A stretch of 25,419 nt of DNA from NCBI GenBank assembly GCA_025201365.1, contig JAIXMF010000188.1, positions 1 through 25,419 on the forward strand, read 5' to 3'. The stretch comes from Syncephalis plumigaleata. Its lineage: Eukaryota; Zoopagomycota; Zoopagomycetes; Zoopagales; Piptocephalidaceae. The first letter of the stretch is position 1. Each line of letters begins with the position of its first letter. Both the position numbers and the translations under genes were made by a program. The notes beneath the pieces are model-generated. The model was not told the DNA's origin and made no database searches. It saw only the letters and a list, made by a program, of their open reading frames with translations. Below are positions 8,353 through 20,549 of the stretch, in pieces.

Positions 8353-10160
8353 TCATTGTACTTTTACGCTCCATTATATACTGTCGAGATTGACCAGTAC
8401 ATGATTGTTACACTAGTGTTCCTACCCTACACTACACTACAATATATACTGTAGCAAATAACTGTTAAACTAAATAAAAATGAAATAACATGATGTCATT
8501 AGTATTATGGTAAATTGTATCATCAAGTGTCATTGACATGGTTCTACTTGACGGCAATACTATGATTACTTTCATATTACAAGTGTTAACGTGTCTATTC
8601 TAATGGTTATACCGTTCTCTCTCTATTCATTCACTTTTCTCTGCTCTTGTATTCCTTGCATAATATACTCATTCACTTCTCTAAGCCCTCGTGTTCTACC
8701 CTTTCTACTCTGCTCTTTACTCATTCACTTCATTCATTCCTCTCATTCCTCTCATTGCTTTCCTCCTTCGCTTTACTCCGTTCTACTCGTTCCTCCTTCG
8801 CATCGACTTGGTGTCGAATGGCTTTCGTTCTAAAATACTGAAATTATTCTGCTCTTCTTCTTTCCCCCGCTTTAAAATGCAGTTTACTCGGCCGTCGCTT
8901 CCTTAATCGCAAAAAGAGCCCAAATAATCGCATTTCGGATTTCGCTGGAGTGCTACTATTGCTCATGCTGGATAATGGTGTATCCATAATGCACTGTTGT
9001 GCTTAGCTGTTATTATCTTTTATTCATTTTACTTTCCTCACCATCTTATCTTCCCTTCGTTCGTTCGTTTATTCACTCATTCAATAATCACGTAACTATT
9101 ACTGTGACACTCATAGACGATAGCAATGCTCGTTAATACACACACTCATCTATTGCTTTTTATTCTTTTATTCGTCCACTGACCACACATACACCACCAC
9201 AACTCATGCTTTTCCTCTTACTCCACCTTCGTTTACAGTCATATACAGGCTACGCTTAGCTGCAAGTGTATACTACTTGTCTTTGTGTTGTTCTCGGTCG
9301 GTCGTCTTATTCCCGTTTAGTCTGCCGCTTTGCCAATGACTACTTGTCGATTATGTTGATTGTATGTCGCGTACTCGTATTTTGTATCGCTACTCGTCGA
9401 CAGTCTCACTCCAATCTGTATATTCTGTCATAAGCACACTTTGCTCTTCACGCTGTGTAGTAATTGGTTCTTTATTCGTTGTCGATCAACGTGGCATATA
9501 CCCCATTGGGTCTTTCATACTGGTCTATCCTCTATTCAGTTCTCTCTTTCTCGCTCCCTTGTCTACTTGCTTGTGACACTCCCTTGCCCTCACTCATGTA
9601 TTTCTATTATTTCATACCGTGTCCTTTATTCACGACGTTTGCTTGCCGCGTTGTACCACTTTATTCGCGTTGACTTGCTGATCATTGCTTGTAGTATGTG
9701 GGGACACGTACGCATACGTAACACTCGCGCTATGCATTAGGCACCACCCTTGCTTGCCAGCATACAACGTCTCCACTCGCTGCTTTGCACTACTTACTCG
9801 TGATTTATAAATATATGCAAGTACGCGGTACTCGTGTTAATTACTAGCCAGTGCTGTTTGTTCATCTGATTGTGACATGTATACGTAACAAACACTACAC
9901 CTTCTACTAGTGCGTTGTGAAAGTACGCGTACATACATAATGTTCGTGCTAACTACTACCGATCACGTCGCTTAGCACTTTGTATTTGTAGTGGCACTGT
10001 CTGACATTGTATTGCATATTGTAAATGTGCCGAGGCAATCCTATATGATTGCTATATCTTTATTTGCATAGTATACATCAATAGCTAACATGGCACTAAT
10101 AGAGGGTAATAACGGCATTTGTACATCCATTCATTGATCATTAGCATGGTATTACAGATG
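8353..10160. other. Pyrimidine-rich, gene-free low-complexity region
   Basis: Plus-strand C/T-rich sequence with attcctctc- and cattcact-type words (8590-8800, 9000-9230, 9360-9700) and no credible gene. Long overlapping plus-strand ORFs at 8591-8906 and 9360-9740 occur in several frames at once, as expected where stop codons are rare for compositional reasons. Around 9815-9960 the phrases aagtacgcg, tactcgtgttaattacta and tacgtaacaaacacta recur in diverged form about 105 bp apart, possibly an eroded minisatellite. Confidence 0.5.
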
Positions 10161-10245
10161 TTTCCAACCGATTAACACAGTTAGTCATTAACTTTTGCTC
10201 TTATTAATAAATAATCTTGCGCATTCATTAGTACCATTATTATTA
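10161..10245 (+). repeat. Diverged half-copy of the foldback repeat (right arm orientation)
   Basis: tttccaaccgattaacacag, then ttagtc and cttattaataaataatcttg, gcattcattagtaccattatt align with 600-680 of the foldback element (tttccatccaatttgcgcag, gtttattaataaatagattt, gcacattcgttaacaccatt). The left arm is not clearly preserved. Confidence 0.5.
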
Positions 10246-11487
10246 TTATCAAAGTCAATTTATCATGTAATCTCTATTGATTATTATTTACTTTATTTTT
10301 TAAGCATGGTATATAGAAATATAAAGTAATAGCTACTCTAGCCTATGTTAATCTCGCATGAAATGATTCCTATAGTACAATTGTCCTACAATGAATGATA
10401 TTTGTTTAATAGTGTATTAGAAATCGATTATAATACAATGATCACTTCATAATAATTACCCTCGTCTTTCATTGTTTTCTCTCGTTCATTCTCACTCATT
10501 CACTCGCTCTTTCTTTCTTTTATGCACTTTTACGGCAAATTGAATTGTCCTTTATTTCAGTGTCGTTAGTGGTCCTTTGCCGTTTCTTCGTTTTCCTTTT
10601 CCTTCTCTCGTTTCAGTTCTTTACTTGTTTGCGTTACCGCCTTTCATCATTAGTGGTGCGTGCATGGTCTATACGTTCAGCGATTACATTGCATTGCATT
10701 GATTGAATTGCGCGCACATTTATACGCTTATTTGCATTCCAAGTTAGCATCCTCATCTTCATCTTCATCTTCATCTACGTACTTTAGTAGTAGCAGTATT
10801 AATTTCTCGAGCTGTTTCTTCTGTTCTCCTTCTTCCCTCACGGTGATAATACGGACACAGACACAGACACAGATTTATCTCGGGAAACTCCGGTTTATTT
10901 ATTAAAAGTGCGCAACCCTGCATTTCAAAGCTATTCCTTTTGGAATTCCTCGTTTACAACAAAACCTTTCTTTATCAGCATTGAAAGATAGGCCGACTAT
11001 TAGTAGTCGTTTATTGCAGCATTCCTTTTTCTTTTCTATTCAAATAGCCACATTGTTGGTTATTCAACGATAGTGACAACGAGGATTACAATCAGTTACA
11101 ACATAGGCGAACTATAAGGTATGTGGTAGTCTATTACTGCTTGTGTATGCGTGTGTATGCTTGTGTGCGTGTGCGTGTGTATATGAACATGGCAGTTCCT
11201 TCATTCTCCTTCCATTGTTGGACATCAAGATGAGTTGGATAGCCATCGATTAATTGCCTTAATTGTTGCCACCACTCTACACTACTGGTCTAACACTTCC
11301 CCTTCAACTGTTATCCTAGTACGAAAAGTATCGTTTCAACGAGTCATCACTAACTGCTTACTCCTTCTATTGTCTATCTAATTCTTACTTTCTATTTATT
11401 TATTATTATTCACCTGTCTATCTTCTATATTGTAGTAGTTGATAGTCTGGTTTGATTTCTCGTTTCTATTTCACGCTTATCAGCCTC
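10246..11487. other. Gene-free spacer with microsatellites upstream of the ADAM gene
   Basis: AT-rich then CT-rich (10460-10620) sequence. Microsatellites: (TCATCT)n near 10752-10776, (ACACAG)n near 10853-10872, and a TG-rich tract near 11140-11180. A further pyrimidine-rich stretch (11340-11430) precedes the ADAM start and probably carries its promoter. No gene seen. Confidence 0.45.
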
Positions 11488-14402
11488 ATGAAACAAGCTT
11501 TTTCTTGGCACTTGACGTCCTGGCGACGTCTCGTCACGACTCAATGGCTTGTTCTAGGATGCATTCTATTTAGTGCTAGTATATTTACAAGTGTACTAGG
11601 TAAGTATTATTACACGATATTAATCATGTTATCGATGTATGCAAGCAGCAGTACTTGTGTTATTATGCGTATCGCATTATCAATTGTATGATTTGGAATC
11701 ATCTATTATTGACATGGATATCTTTACTTCTACCGTGTATTCTAATCATTATTATCGCCATCATTGTAGGTCATAGTGATAGTAGAGATCATGGACCCTT
11801 GGCACATATTGAATTTGTTCAAGATACAAGTATCGATTTATTACCTCGTTATATGACACAGGCTCATAAAAGCGACAATCCACATGCCACCCTAGTACGA
11901 CGCTCCAGCCTATTATCCTACACCGGTCAACAGTTACCGGCTCGTGAATCGACCGATAAGCCGGATATCGATCCGCAACTACAACATGACGACGCTTTTC
12001 GACTACGTTTCCGAGCATATAATCAAACATTTCATTTACATCTTCGTCCCTATACCGAGATATTGCATCCTGACGCGCGAATACGTCTACACCAGTCGGA
12101 TGGCAGTGTAAAGGAGGAGCCATTACGCTCCGAGGATATTCGTATGTATACGGGAGTAGTCGTGAAACCTAAACACTCCGACCAACGACTACAAGAGGAT
12201 ACACTTGGTGTTGTACGTCTACGTGTGGAGGACAAGGAATATCTAGACTCGTTCAGTGAGGTTATTGGATGGGCACGTATTCTCGTGCACGAGGATCACT
12301 CACTTTCCGTTAACCGACCGCATCGTATGGCGTATGAGGGTGCGTTCACGGCCAACGGTGAAATGTACAACATCATGAAGACGTCGACGTTTCGTAAAGC
12401 GAAGCGACCCGAAGACCCGGAGATCATTAATCCGTCAGCGAGATCGGCCCAGTATCGACGATCAAAGATGGTCATATTCCGCGAGTCCGACAAAAAGGTA
12501 CATGATCGTTTAAGCGGCGTTATGAAAATGGCAGGGGAGATGCGTAAAACTTATAGTTGCGGTGCTGATCAACTACGCTACAACGATCGTTTACGTGATA
12601 ACAACTATCTCGAAGTGCTATCCACCTATAAGCCACATACTAAACGCTTACTAGCGAGATCATCGCCATTACATACCGCGGTGCTACAACGACGTCAAAC
12701 ACGAGCGAGTGGTAGTTGTCCCACCGCTAAGAAGATTCTCTATATGGGAGCAGCGGCCGATTGTACCTATGTCACTCAGTATAAATCGCAAGCAGAAGCA
12801 CGTAAGCGTATTCTATCCGATTGGGGTTTAGCATCGGCCGTCTACGAACGAACCTTTAACGTGCAACTCGGTCTTATCATGATCGAGGTACGTGATCCAA
12901 CCTGTCCGGCCACACCGGTCAAGGGTGAGGAATGGAATCGCGACTGTTCCGACACCTACAACATCAATAATCGATTGAACGACTTTAGTCGATGGCGTGG
13001 TGCACGCGGTAATGATGGTGCAGGTCTCTGGCACTTGGTGACGAAATGTGCTACCGGCACTAAGATCGGCGTAGCATGGCTTGGTGCACTGTGTCAAACG
13101 ACTGCACAAGTGCAAGACCCGGATGTCGTATCGGGTACAGGCGTGTCATCGATTACACGCGACGGATGGAAGGTAATTGCCCATGAGATTGGACATAATT
13201 TCGGCGCGAAACACGATTGTACCAAGGATCTATGTCCTTGTGGATTGAAATGCGGCTGTTGTCCTTGTGAACAAGCGTGCGATTGCGATGGTCAATACCT
13301 GATGAATCCCACGAGTGACGTGAAGAGTAGTGATTTCAGTCCATGTTCCATTCGTGACATTTGCAACTATTACCCCACAACTAGTTCTTGCTTACAAGAT
13401 CCCGGTAGTAAGAAAGTGTTAACCATTGCCATGTGCGGTAATGGTATCAAAGAGGGAGACGAGGAATGCGATTGTGGCACGGAAGCAGCGTGTGCCAACG
13501 ACAACTGCTGTACCAGTGGATGTAAATTGAAATCAAACGCGAAATGCAGGTAAGTCATCATAATCACTAATCATCTTTATTACTAATAACATTAATACAA
13601 TGATAGTGATCGTAACGATGATTGCTGTAGTAATTGTCAGCTTAAATCGGCCAATACAGTGTGTCGTGCTGCCATCTCCGAGTGTGATATTCAAGAAGTA
13701 TGCGATGGCACCTCACCCTTATGTCCACCGGATCAACACTTGGATGATGGTAAGCCGTGTGGTAACTCATCCGCTGCACTTACTTGCACTAGTGGTATTT
13801 GTACATCACGCGACGAGCAATGTCGACAGCGTAGTACACCGCAACAACCGCTCTACAAATACTGTCCAGACTCGTCAGATGTCGATCCGTGTGCCATCGT
13901 CTGTCAAGATCCAGCGGTGTCCAATCGATGTCTCATTCTCAATGGTCAACTGCTTGATGGTTCCGAGTGTGGTATGGGTGGACGATGTGAAGCAGGTGCA
14001 TGTAAAGGCAGTTCCTTTGGTAAGTTTTGTCTCTCTCTTTTTATTATAACTATCGCTAATTGTGCTATAGTCAATGGTGTCAAAGCATTCTTCAAACGCT
14101 TTAGTTGGTTACCAATTGTACTGGGTGTACTCGCCGGCATCTGTCTCCTCTCATGTGTATGGCAGTGCTGTTGTCGTCGTCGTAGAAAGGTGATCATTCA
14201 TCAGAATCCCGTGGTAGGAGGTCCGTCCACTCAGGCACATCCATTCGCGCAGTCAAACACGGCAGCAAACACGCACTACGTCGACCCGTCACCCTATAAC
14301 GGACCGATGCATATGCAACCATTACCACCTGTCGCACAAACAGGTAGACCCAATGCTACCGGCAATGCACATAATGGATCCTATGGCTACTATCACAATT
14401 AA
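11488..14402 (+). CDS. ADAM-type metalloprotease-disintegrin, type I membrane protein
   Basis: Four exons: 11488-11599, 11770-13549, 13607-14019, 14071-14402; 878 residues. A signal-peptide-like start (QWLVLGCILFSASIFTS) leads into a pro-region. A zinc-protease domain follows (from about ADCTYVTQYKS) with the full HExxHxxGxxHD site: HEIGHNFGAKHD, zinc ligands His509, His513 and His519, catalytic Glu510, and a Met-turn-like YLMNP. A Cys-rich disintegrin domain comes next (CGNGIKEGDEECDCG through CDGTSPLCPPD), then a short Cys-rich part, one membrane helix (LPIVLGVLAGICLLSCVW) and an Arg-rich, Pro/Asn-rich tail of about 75 residues. ADAMs shed or cleave surface proteins; some fungi carry secreted or membrane forms. 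Intron 3 (51 nt) has no in-frame stop, so retention would insert 17 residues. A second in-frame ATG at 11688 inside intron 1 gives another signal-like start. Confidence 0.9.
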
Positions 14403-15014
14403 CACGCGATGCACCGTAGTCTATATCCATCTATTAGTGGAGAAGCAAGGAACAGATGAAGGAGAGATATCCCTATAATTTTATTGTAACTGCATACATG
14501 CACAGACACACACACACACACACATACACACTATTAATATTTCTTTAGCTACATTTATTGTTTTATATAAGTTGATTATATGCATACATACATACATACA
14601 TACAGACTAGCTCATTCATTCGTTTGTATGACATTCTTGCTCGCTCTCTCTCTCCCCTTCATTCTTCCATTCTTCTTTAACTTAGTAATACTCTATACTA
14701 TTGATTGAAAATAAATAACTAGTTGCTATGCTTGCTCACTTGTATATTAGATGATACGACATGTGTCACCAGTATATATATCTATATCTATCTATATATC
14801 TAATCAATGAATGCTGATGATGAGATCAATCTCTTGATCTAAATGAGTCAATCGAATAGAGGTCGTAGTTTATAAAAACACATTTTTTACCTTTCTTCTT
14901 CTTTTGCTTGAATTACCCGCCACCACGTCACTCTATTGATTGGGAATTCCTTCTCCTCTTTCTTTCTTTCTTTCTTTCTTCTTGGTTATTGTACTTGTGC
15001 ATACAGTAGTGACC
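14403..15014. repeat. Spacer with several microsatellites
   Basis: Intergenic between the ADAM and ValRS genes. It holds (CA)n at about 14505-14523, (CATA)n at about 14583-14604, tatc/tata words near 14772-14802, and (CTTT)n at about 14957-14982 just upstream of the ValRS start. No gene seen. Confidence 0.7.
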
Positions 15015-18000
15015 ATGACTGATCCTGTAACTGGTGCCTCCACATCTAATGTGGCCAAGGATACCGAGTCAACACCGGTTGTCAATAATCCCGAAGCTAA
15101 ATCTAAAAATGCCGATAAAAACGAAGCGAAACGACAAGCTAAACTAGCTAAATTCGCAGCGAAACAAGCGAAACTACAAGTAAGTAGATAGACATATTGA
15201 TTAGCCTATTATTTATGACTGTAATAAATAGGCTGCCGGTGGTTCTACTAGTGCTGCTGCAACAACTGGTGATCAAGCAACAGCAGCAGCGGCGACTAAA
15301 AAGAAGGAAAAGCCACAAAAGAAAAAGGAAACTAAAGTGGAAGCACCCGTTGAAGTAGATACGACTCCTGTAGGCGAGAGGAAAGGTAGGCATTACTAGG
15401 CATTATAGTATATATACATGATGATTAATGAGTATGTTGATCTATGTGATGAACTATAGATACTACTCGTCCATTGGCAGCCTCCTATAATCCAAAGACG
15501 GTGGAGGCAGCATGGTATGCATGGTGGGAGAAGCAAGGTTATTTCGAACCACAAATGACGTCGGATGGTAAACCACGACCAGAAGGCACCTATGTTGTGC
15601 CTATCCCGCCACCTAACATTACGGGTGCACTTCATATTGGACATGCGCTTACTGTAGCCATTCAAGATTGTCTCGTACGATGGTAAGAACAATAGCTGTC
15701 AATAGTATTAGTAGTAGTTTGTAATAATATGATGATGATAGGAATCGTATGAAGGGCAAGACCGTGCTCTATCATCCAGGTTGTGATCATGCGGGTATCT
15801 CAGCACAGGTAATCATTATTACTATCATAATTTACATATTTATTTATATGTTGATCAATAGGTTGTGGTAGAGAAGAAGTTGTGGAATGAGAGCAAGCAA
15901 ACGCGACATGATTTGGGTCGTGAGGCATTTGTCAACAAGGTTTGGGAATGGCGTCACATGTACGGTGATCGTATTTATACGCAATTAAAACGACTGGGTG
16001 CCTCGTACGACTGGACACGTACACGATTCACGATGGATCCTGATCTAACCAAGGCAGTGGTAGAGGCGTTCGTTCGTCTACACGAGGAGGGCGTTATTTA
16101 CAGAGCGGAACGCCTAGTCAATTGGTGTGTTCGTTTAAATACGACATTGTCGAATTTAGAAGTGGAGAATAAGGAATTAGCCGGACGTACGCTACTTAGT
16201 GTACCGGGCTACCCATCCGAGAAGAAGTTCGAATTCGGTGTGATCGTGTCATTCGCTTATCAAGTGGAGAACAGCGATGAGAAGATCATTGTGGCTACAA
16301 CCCGTCCCGAGACCATGTTGGGTGACACGGCCATTGCAGTGCACCCAGATGATTCGCGGTATCAGCATTTGCATGGCAAATACGTCATTCATCCATTCGT
16401 TGATAATCGACGTATCCCGATTATTACAGATGCCGTTGCGGTGGACATGTCGTTCGGTACAGGTGCAGTGAAGATTACACCAGCTCATGACTTTAACGAT
16501 TACGAAGTGGGTAAACGACATCAACTACCGAATATCAATATTATGAATGATGATGGTACGTTCAACGCGAATGCCGGTCCCTTCTCGGGTATGAAACGAT
16601 TCGAGGCACGTGAAGCGGTGATCGAAGCCTTGAAGGAGAAAGGACTCTACATCGAGACAAAGGATAATCCGATGGTGGTGCCAATCTGTGCGAAATCCGG
16701 TGACATCATCGAGCCACTCCTTAAACCACAATGGTGGGTTAGCTGCCAGTCAATGGCTAAGGAAGCGATGGACGCGGTCACTCGCGATGAAATGACCATT
16801 CAACCAAAGCATTCCGAGCGTGAATGGTTCCGCTGGCTTGGTAACATCAACGACTGGTGTATATCACGTCAACTATGGTGGGGACATCGAGTACCTGCTT
16901 ATTTCGTGCGTATTGCAGGAGAAGAACAAGATGTAAGTAAAGAGCAATATGTATATATATATACATGTAATAATAATAACGATGATGATGATGATGATTG
17001 TAAGGCAAATGATGGCAATTATTGGGTTAGCGGTCGTACGCTCGAAGAAGCACAAATTAAGGCATCTGCTAAATTCGGTGATAAGCAATTCACCCTAGAA
17101 CAAGGTAAGCTATTCATATATTAATCTATGAATGACTACTAACAACAAGTAAATAACAATAGATGAAGATGTGCTTGATACGTGGTTCTCATCAGGTTTA
17201 TGGCCATTCTCCATTCAAGGTTGGCCTGAAAAGGTACATTTTTATTAATCATAGATATATAACACATATAATATATACTAATATAATGATGATTAGACAC
17301 CTGATCTTGAACACTTTTATCCCTCCACTCTATTGGAAACCGGTTGGGATATTCTATTCTTCTGGGTGGCACGTATGGTCATGCTAGGCATTAAACTGAC
17401 AGGACGTGTACCATTCAGCGAAGTGTTCTGTCATGCTATTATTCGTGATGCACACGGTCGTAAAATGAGTAAATCATTGGGTAATGTCATCGATCCTATC
17501 CACGTCATTGAGGGTATCAGTCTAGAACAATTGCACGAAACCCTACGTGGTGGTAATTTGGATACACGCGAGGTGAATAAGGCGATAGCAGGACAGAAGG
17601 CCGACTATCCCAATGGTATACCTGAATGTGGTACGGATGCTCTACGATTTGCTATGTGTGCCTACACCTCAACTGGTAAGTAGTTAACTACAAGTAGATA
17701 GCTAGAGTTAATCATTGATGATTAGGTCGTGATATTAATCTGGATATCCTACGTGTTGAGGGTTATCGTAAATTCTGTAACAAGTTATGGAATGTTGTAC
17801 GATTTGCCTTAATGAAACTAGGCGATGACTTTAAACCGCGTGCCAGTGCTGCTGTAAGTGATTATTCATTTATTTATTTATCCATTTATATATTAATTGA
17901 TTGTATATGATGAATACTAGTTGACGGGTGAGGAATCACTCGCTGAACGATGGATTATTCACAAGTTGAATCGTGCCATCCTCGATACGAATGCCGGTCT

Positions 18001-19082
18001 AGAGGAAAAGAACTTTATGAATGCTACCACGGCCATTCATAGTTTCTGGCTATATGATCTATGTGACGTATTCGTGGAAGCAATTAAACCCATCGTAGAT
18101 AATCAAAGTGAAGAGAATACAGCTAAGCGTTACTCTGCTCAGAATACGCTGTACACTTGTTTGGAAGCAGGTCTCAAGTTATTGCATCCATTTATGCCAT
18201 ACTTGACGGAGGAGCTATATCAACACTTGCCACGTCGTCCTAATGACACCATTCCTTCTATTATGTTGGCTAGCTATCCACAACCGGTAAGTGATATGCT
18301 TATTACTATTATTGTTGATGTGCTAAACATGTTATAGAATGATACACTCGTGGATACTAAAGCAGAGACCGATTTCGATAAGGTATTCGCTGTTGTACGT
18401 GCCATTCGTTCATTAATGACTCAGTATAACATCACGAATAATGCTACCGGTAAGTGTTATACATTATATTACGTTATTGAATCGTTGCTAATTAGTTGAT
18501 TGAACATGATGATAGTTTATGTGACATCCACTACTACGGAATTGCATCTATTGATGGAGAAGGAGCAACACACCATTATCACGCTAAGTAAAGGTTGCAA
18601 GTATGTACACGCTCGATTACCCGAACATGATATGCCTGCTGGTTGTGCACTCGTTACACTATCCGAAGAAACCAATGTGATGTTATTGGTGAAGGTAAGC
18701 TTACCCATTCCATTAAGCAATAGTAGTGTATTAACAAGCAAGTATACTCATTCATTGATTGATTGATTGATTGATTGATACAATATATGATATAGGGTAT
18801 GGTGGATATTGAAGCGGAAGTGAATAAACTCGAAAGTAAATTGGTGAAAGCGAATAAAGGCAAGGAAGCACTAGAGAAGAAGATGCAAGTGCCGAATTAT
18901 CATACAGTTGTACCAGAAACGGTACAAGAAGCCAATACAAGCAAGGTAATAAGCAGCATTATGAATAAGATGAATAATATGAATCTAATATCTAATGTAA
19001 TCTATTATAGGTAAAGGGATTCGAAGCAGAGATTGAAGCACTCTCCAAGAGTATTCAAGACTTTTTATCGCTTAAAGACTAG
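15015..19082 (+). CDS. Valyl-tRNA synthetase
   Basis: Charges tRNA-Val with valine. Fourteen exons: 15015-15179, 15232-15385, 15460-15682, 15742-15808, 15862-16932, 17005-17104, 17163-17233, 17297-17675, 17726-17853, 17921-18286, 18338-18449, 18516-18694, 18796-18945, 19011-19082; 1078 residues, the usual length for the eukaryotic enzyme. An N-terminal Ala/Lys-rich extension is followed by the class I signatures: [13 protein letters not shown] (HIGH at 165-168) and KMSKS at 673-677. The editing domain carries [17 protein letters not shown]. Further matches are [14 protein letters not shown], the anticodon-binding domain, and the C-terminal coiled coil ([12 protein letters not shown]). The ATG at 15015 is the first in frame; the frame stays open upstream for 25 codons from a stop at 14937, but without another ATG. 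Fungi often make cytosolic and mitochondrial forms from one gene; no convincing presequence is visible. Intron 5 (72 nt, aat/gat repeats) is stop-free in frame. AATAAA is at 19113. Confidence 0.95.
18754..18779 (+). repeat. (ATTG)n microsatellite in ValRS intron 12
   Basis: Five to six attg units within the intron between exons 12 and 13. Confidence 0.85.
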
Positions 19083-19195
19083 TAGTAGTCAATATTAACT
19101 CGTTAATGGCTTAATAAATTCATATTTTATCTATTCGTAGATGGTTGTTATAAGCACATGTAACAATTATAACAGTAATAATGATATGTAAACTA

Positions 19196-20409
19196 TTAAA
19201 TAGATTTTACAATGTTATTGGCAAACATGTAACCAACACCTGATCCAATAGTTGTGGCAGCTACTGCCCATCTATTACATGTACAGTGAGTAATGATATT
19301 AGATTCAATAATGGCTTAGTTGTTCACTTACTGTAATGCAATCAATGGTGCATTCACTTCTAGTCCCATAACAGGATACATCAAGGAGATGGCCATGAGT
19401 GCTACTTGTAATGCTGTATTCACCTTAATACACAAAGGATATCATAAATGATTAGTTGGTAGACAATAATGTATAATGCTGATATCTACCTTACTAATCA
19501 TACTTGGATGAACACTAGTTGATGCAACACTGACATCAAAGAAACGCGCTAATGTTAACTAACAATCACAAAATATTAGAATATAAATATATGTATGCAA
19601 GCAAATGTAGTCATTAGCTTACTGGTGGTGGTAGTGTATGATAACGATAGTAGAATGCAGACAATATCAATCCAACATCTCTACCAATAATAAGCATAGC
19701 CAATGGTACTATCATAGTAATCATTTGATATCAATAGATTGTATTCGCTGTTCTACTTGTTGATGATTACCTGGTACTAGATGTTGCATTGATAGGGTTA
19801 CTGTCATGACAGTCATCATGAATTTATCTGCTAATGGATCGAGTAATGAACCAATAAACGATGTCATATGCCAACGACGTGCAATATATCCATCCAACTA
19901 GTAATCATCATTCTGTTATTAATATTGTAATGTAGAAGTAGATGACTTACTAAATCAGTGATACTAATCAAGGCAAACACCGCTAGACCTGTACTATACT
20001 GTTCACTAAGAATAAGATGGCCAAGATAGGGTGTGGCAGCGATACGTGTCATAGTTAATAGATTAGGTAAGGTTAGTACATCCTGTTTAAATTGGAATTT
20101 ATGTCGTTTTAATGGTGGTGGATTAGAAGGTAATTTATCATTTTGAGTAGACTTTAACGGTATGGACTGAGAGAATGCACGTATACTCAATGATAATAGA
20201 GCACGCGTTCTAATAGATACAGAACGGTGTTGGTGAGTTGAGGGTTGTCGCGTTGTTAATATCGTTGCATATCGTGTAGTAGTTGTGTATGGATTCTTAG
20301 ATAATGTGGTGGTTGTTGTTGTAATAGAATGTTGACGAGTACATGACCATATATTATATGGCTTATAGCTTGAACAACGTAACAACCACAAAGAACGACA
20401 TGTCACCAT
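19196..20409 (-). CDS. CRD1: Cardiolipin synthase (CDP-alcohol phosphatidyltransferase), mitochondrial
   Basis: Joins CDP-diacylglycerol and phosphatidylglycerol into cardiolipin in the inner mitochondrial membrane. Six exons on the minus strand: 20409-19951, 19897-19771, 19708-19623, 19558-19490, 19423-19332, 19271-19196; 302 residues. The family signature DG-x2-AR-x8-G-x3-D-x3-D is complete: Asp155, Gly156, Ala159, Arg160, Gly169, Asp173, Asp177 (DGYIARRW, then GSLLDPLADK). The block before it, TLPNLLTMTRIAATPYL, is typical of cardiolipin synthases rather than other family members. The long Arg/Ser/Thr-rich, acid-poor N-terminus fits a mitochondrial targeting sequence. Membrane helices are seen in LAVFALISI, LAMLIIGRDVGLILSAFYY and ALMAISLMYPVMGL. 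It converges on the ValRS gene (113 bp between stops) and diverges from POT1. Confidence 0.92.
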
Positions 20410-20549
20410 GGCGCTAATAATAATAATAACAGTAGTAGTAGTAGTAGTAGTAAAGAAGAAAGAGAGGGAAAGGAGAGAGAGAAAGAGAAATTGAACTGAA
20501 ATACTAGAATTAATACGCGTTCTTTTTCTTCTTTCTTCTATACTTGAAT
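20410..20549. promoter_or_regulatory. Bidirectional promoter between CRD1 and POT1
   Basis: Only 140 bp separate the two start codons. The spacer holds (TAA)n at about 20416-20428, (AGT)n at about 20431-20451, a purine tract (agaaagagagggaaaggaga, continuing to about 20490) and a pyrimidine tract (ttctttttcttctttcttct) directly before the POT1 ATG. The split purine/pyrimidine layout puts a CT-rich leader upstream of each gene on its own coding strand. Confidence 0.6.

Noticed and set aside
9360-9740. 126-codon plus-strand ORF and two overlapping ones
   Set aside because: Several frames are open together in C/T-rich DNA, and there is no recognisable domain or splice structure.
14940-15014. 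Upstream in-frame extension of ValRS as a mitochondrial presequence
   Set aside because: There is no ATG, and the peptide is a plain hydrophobic translation of a ctttcttt tract without basic residues.
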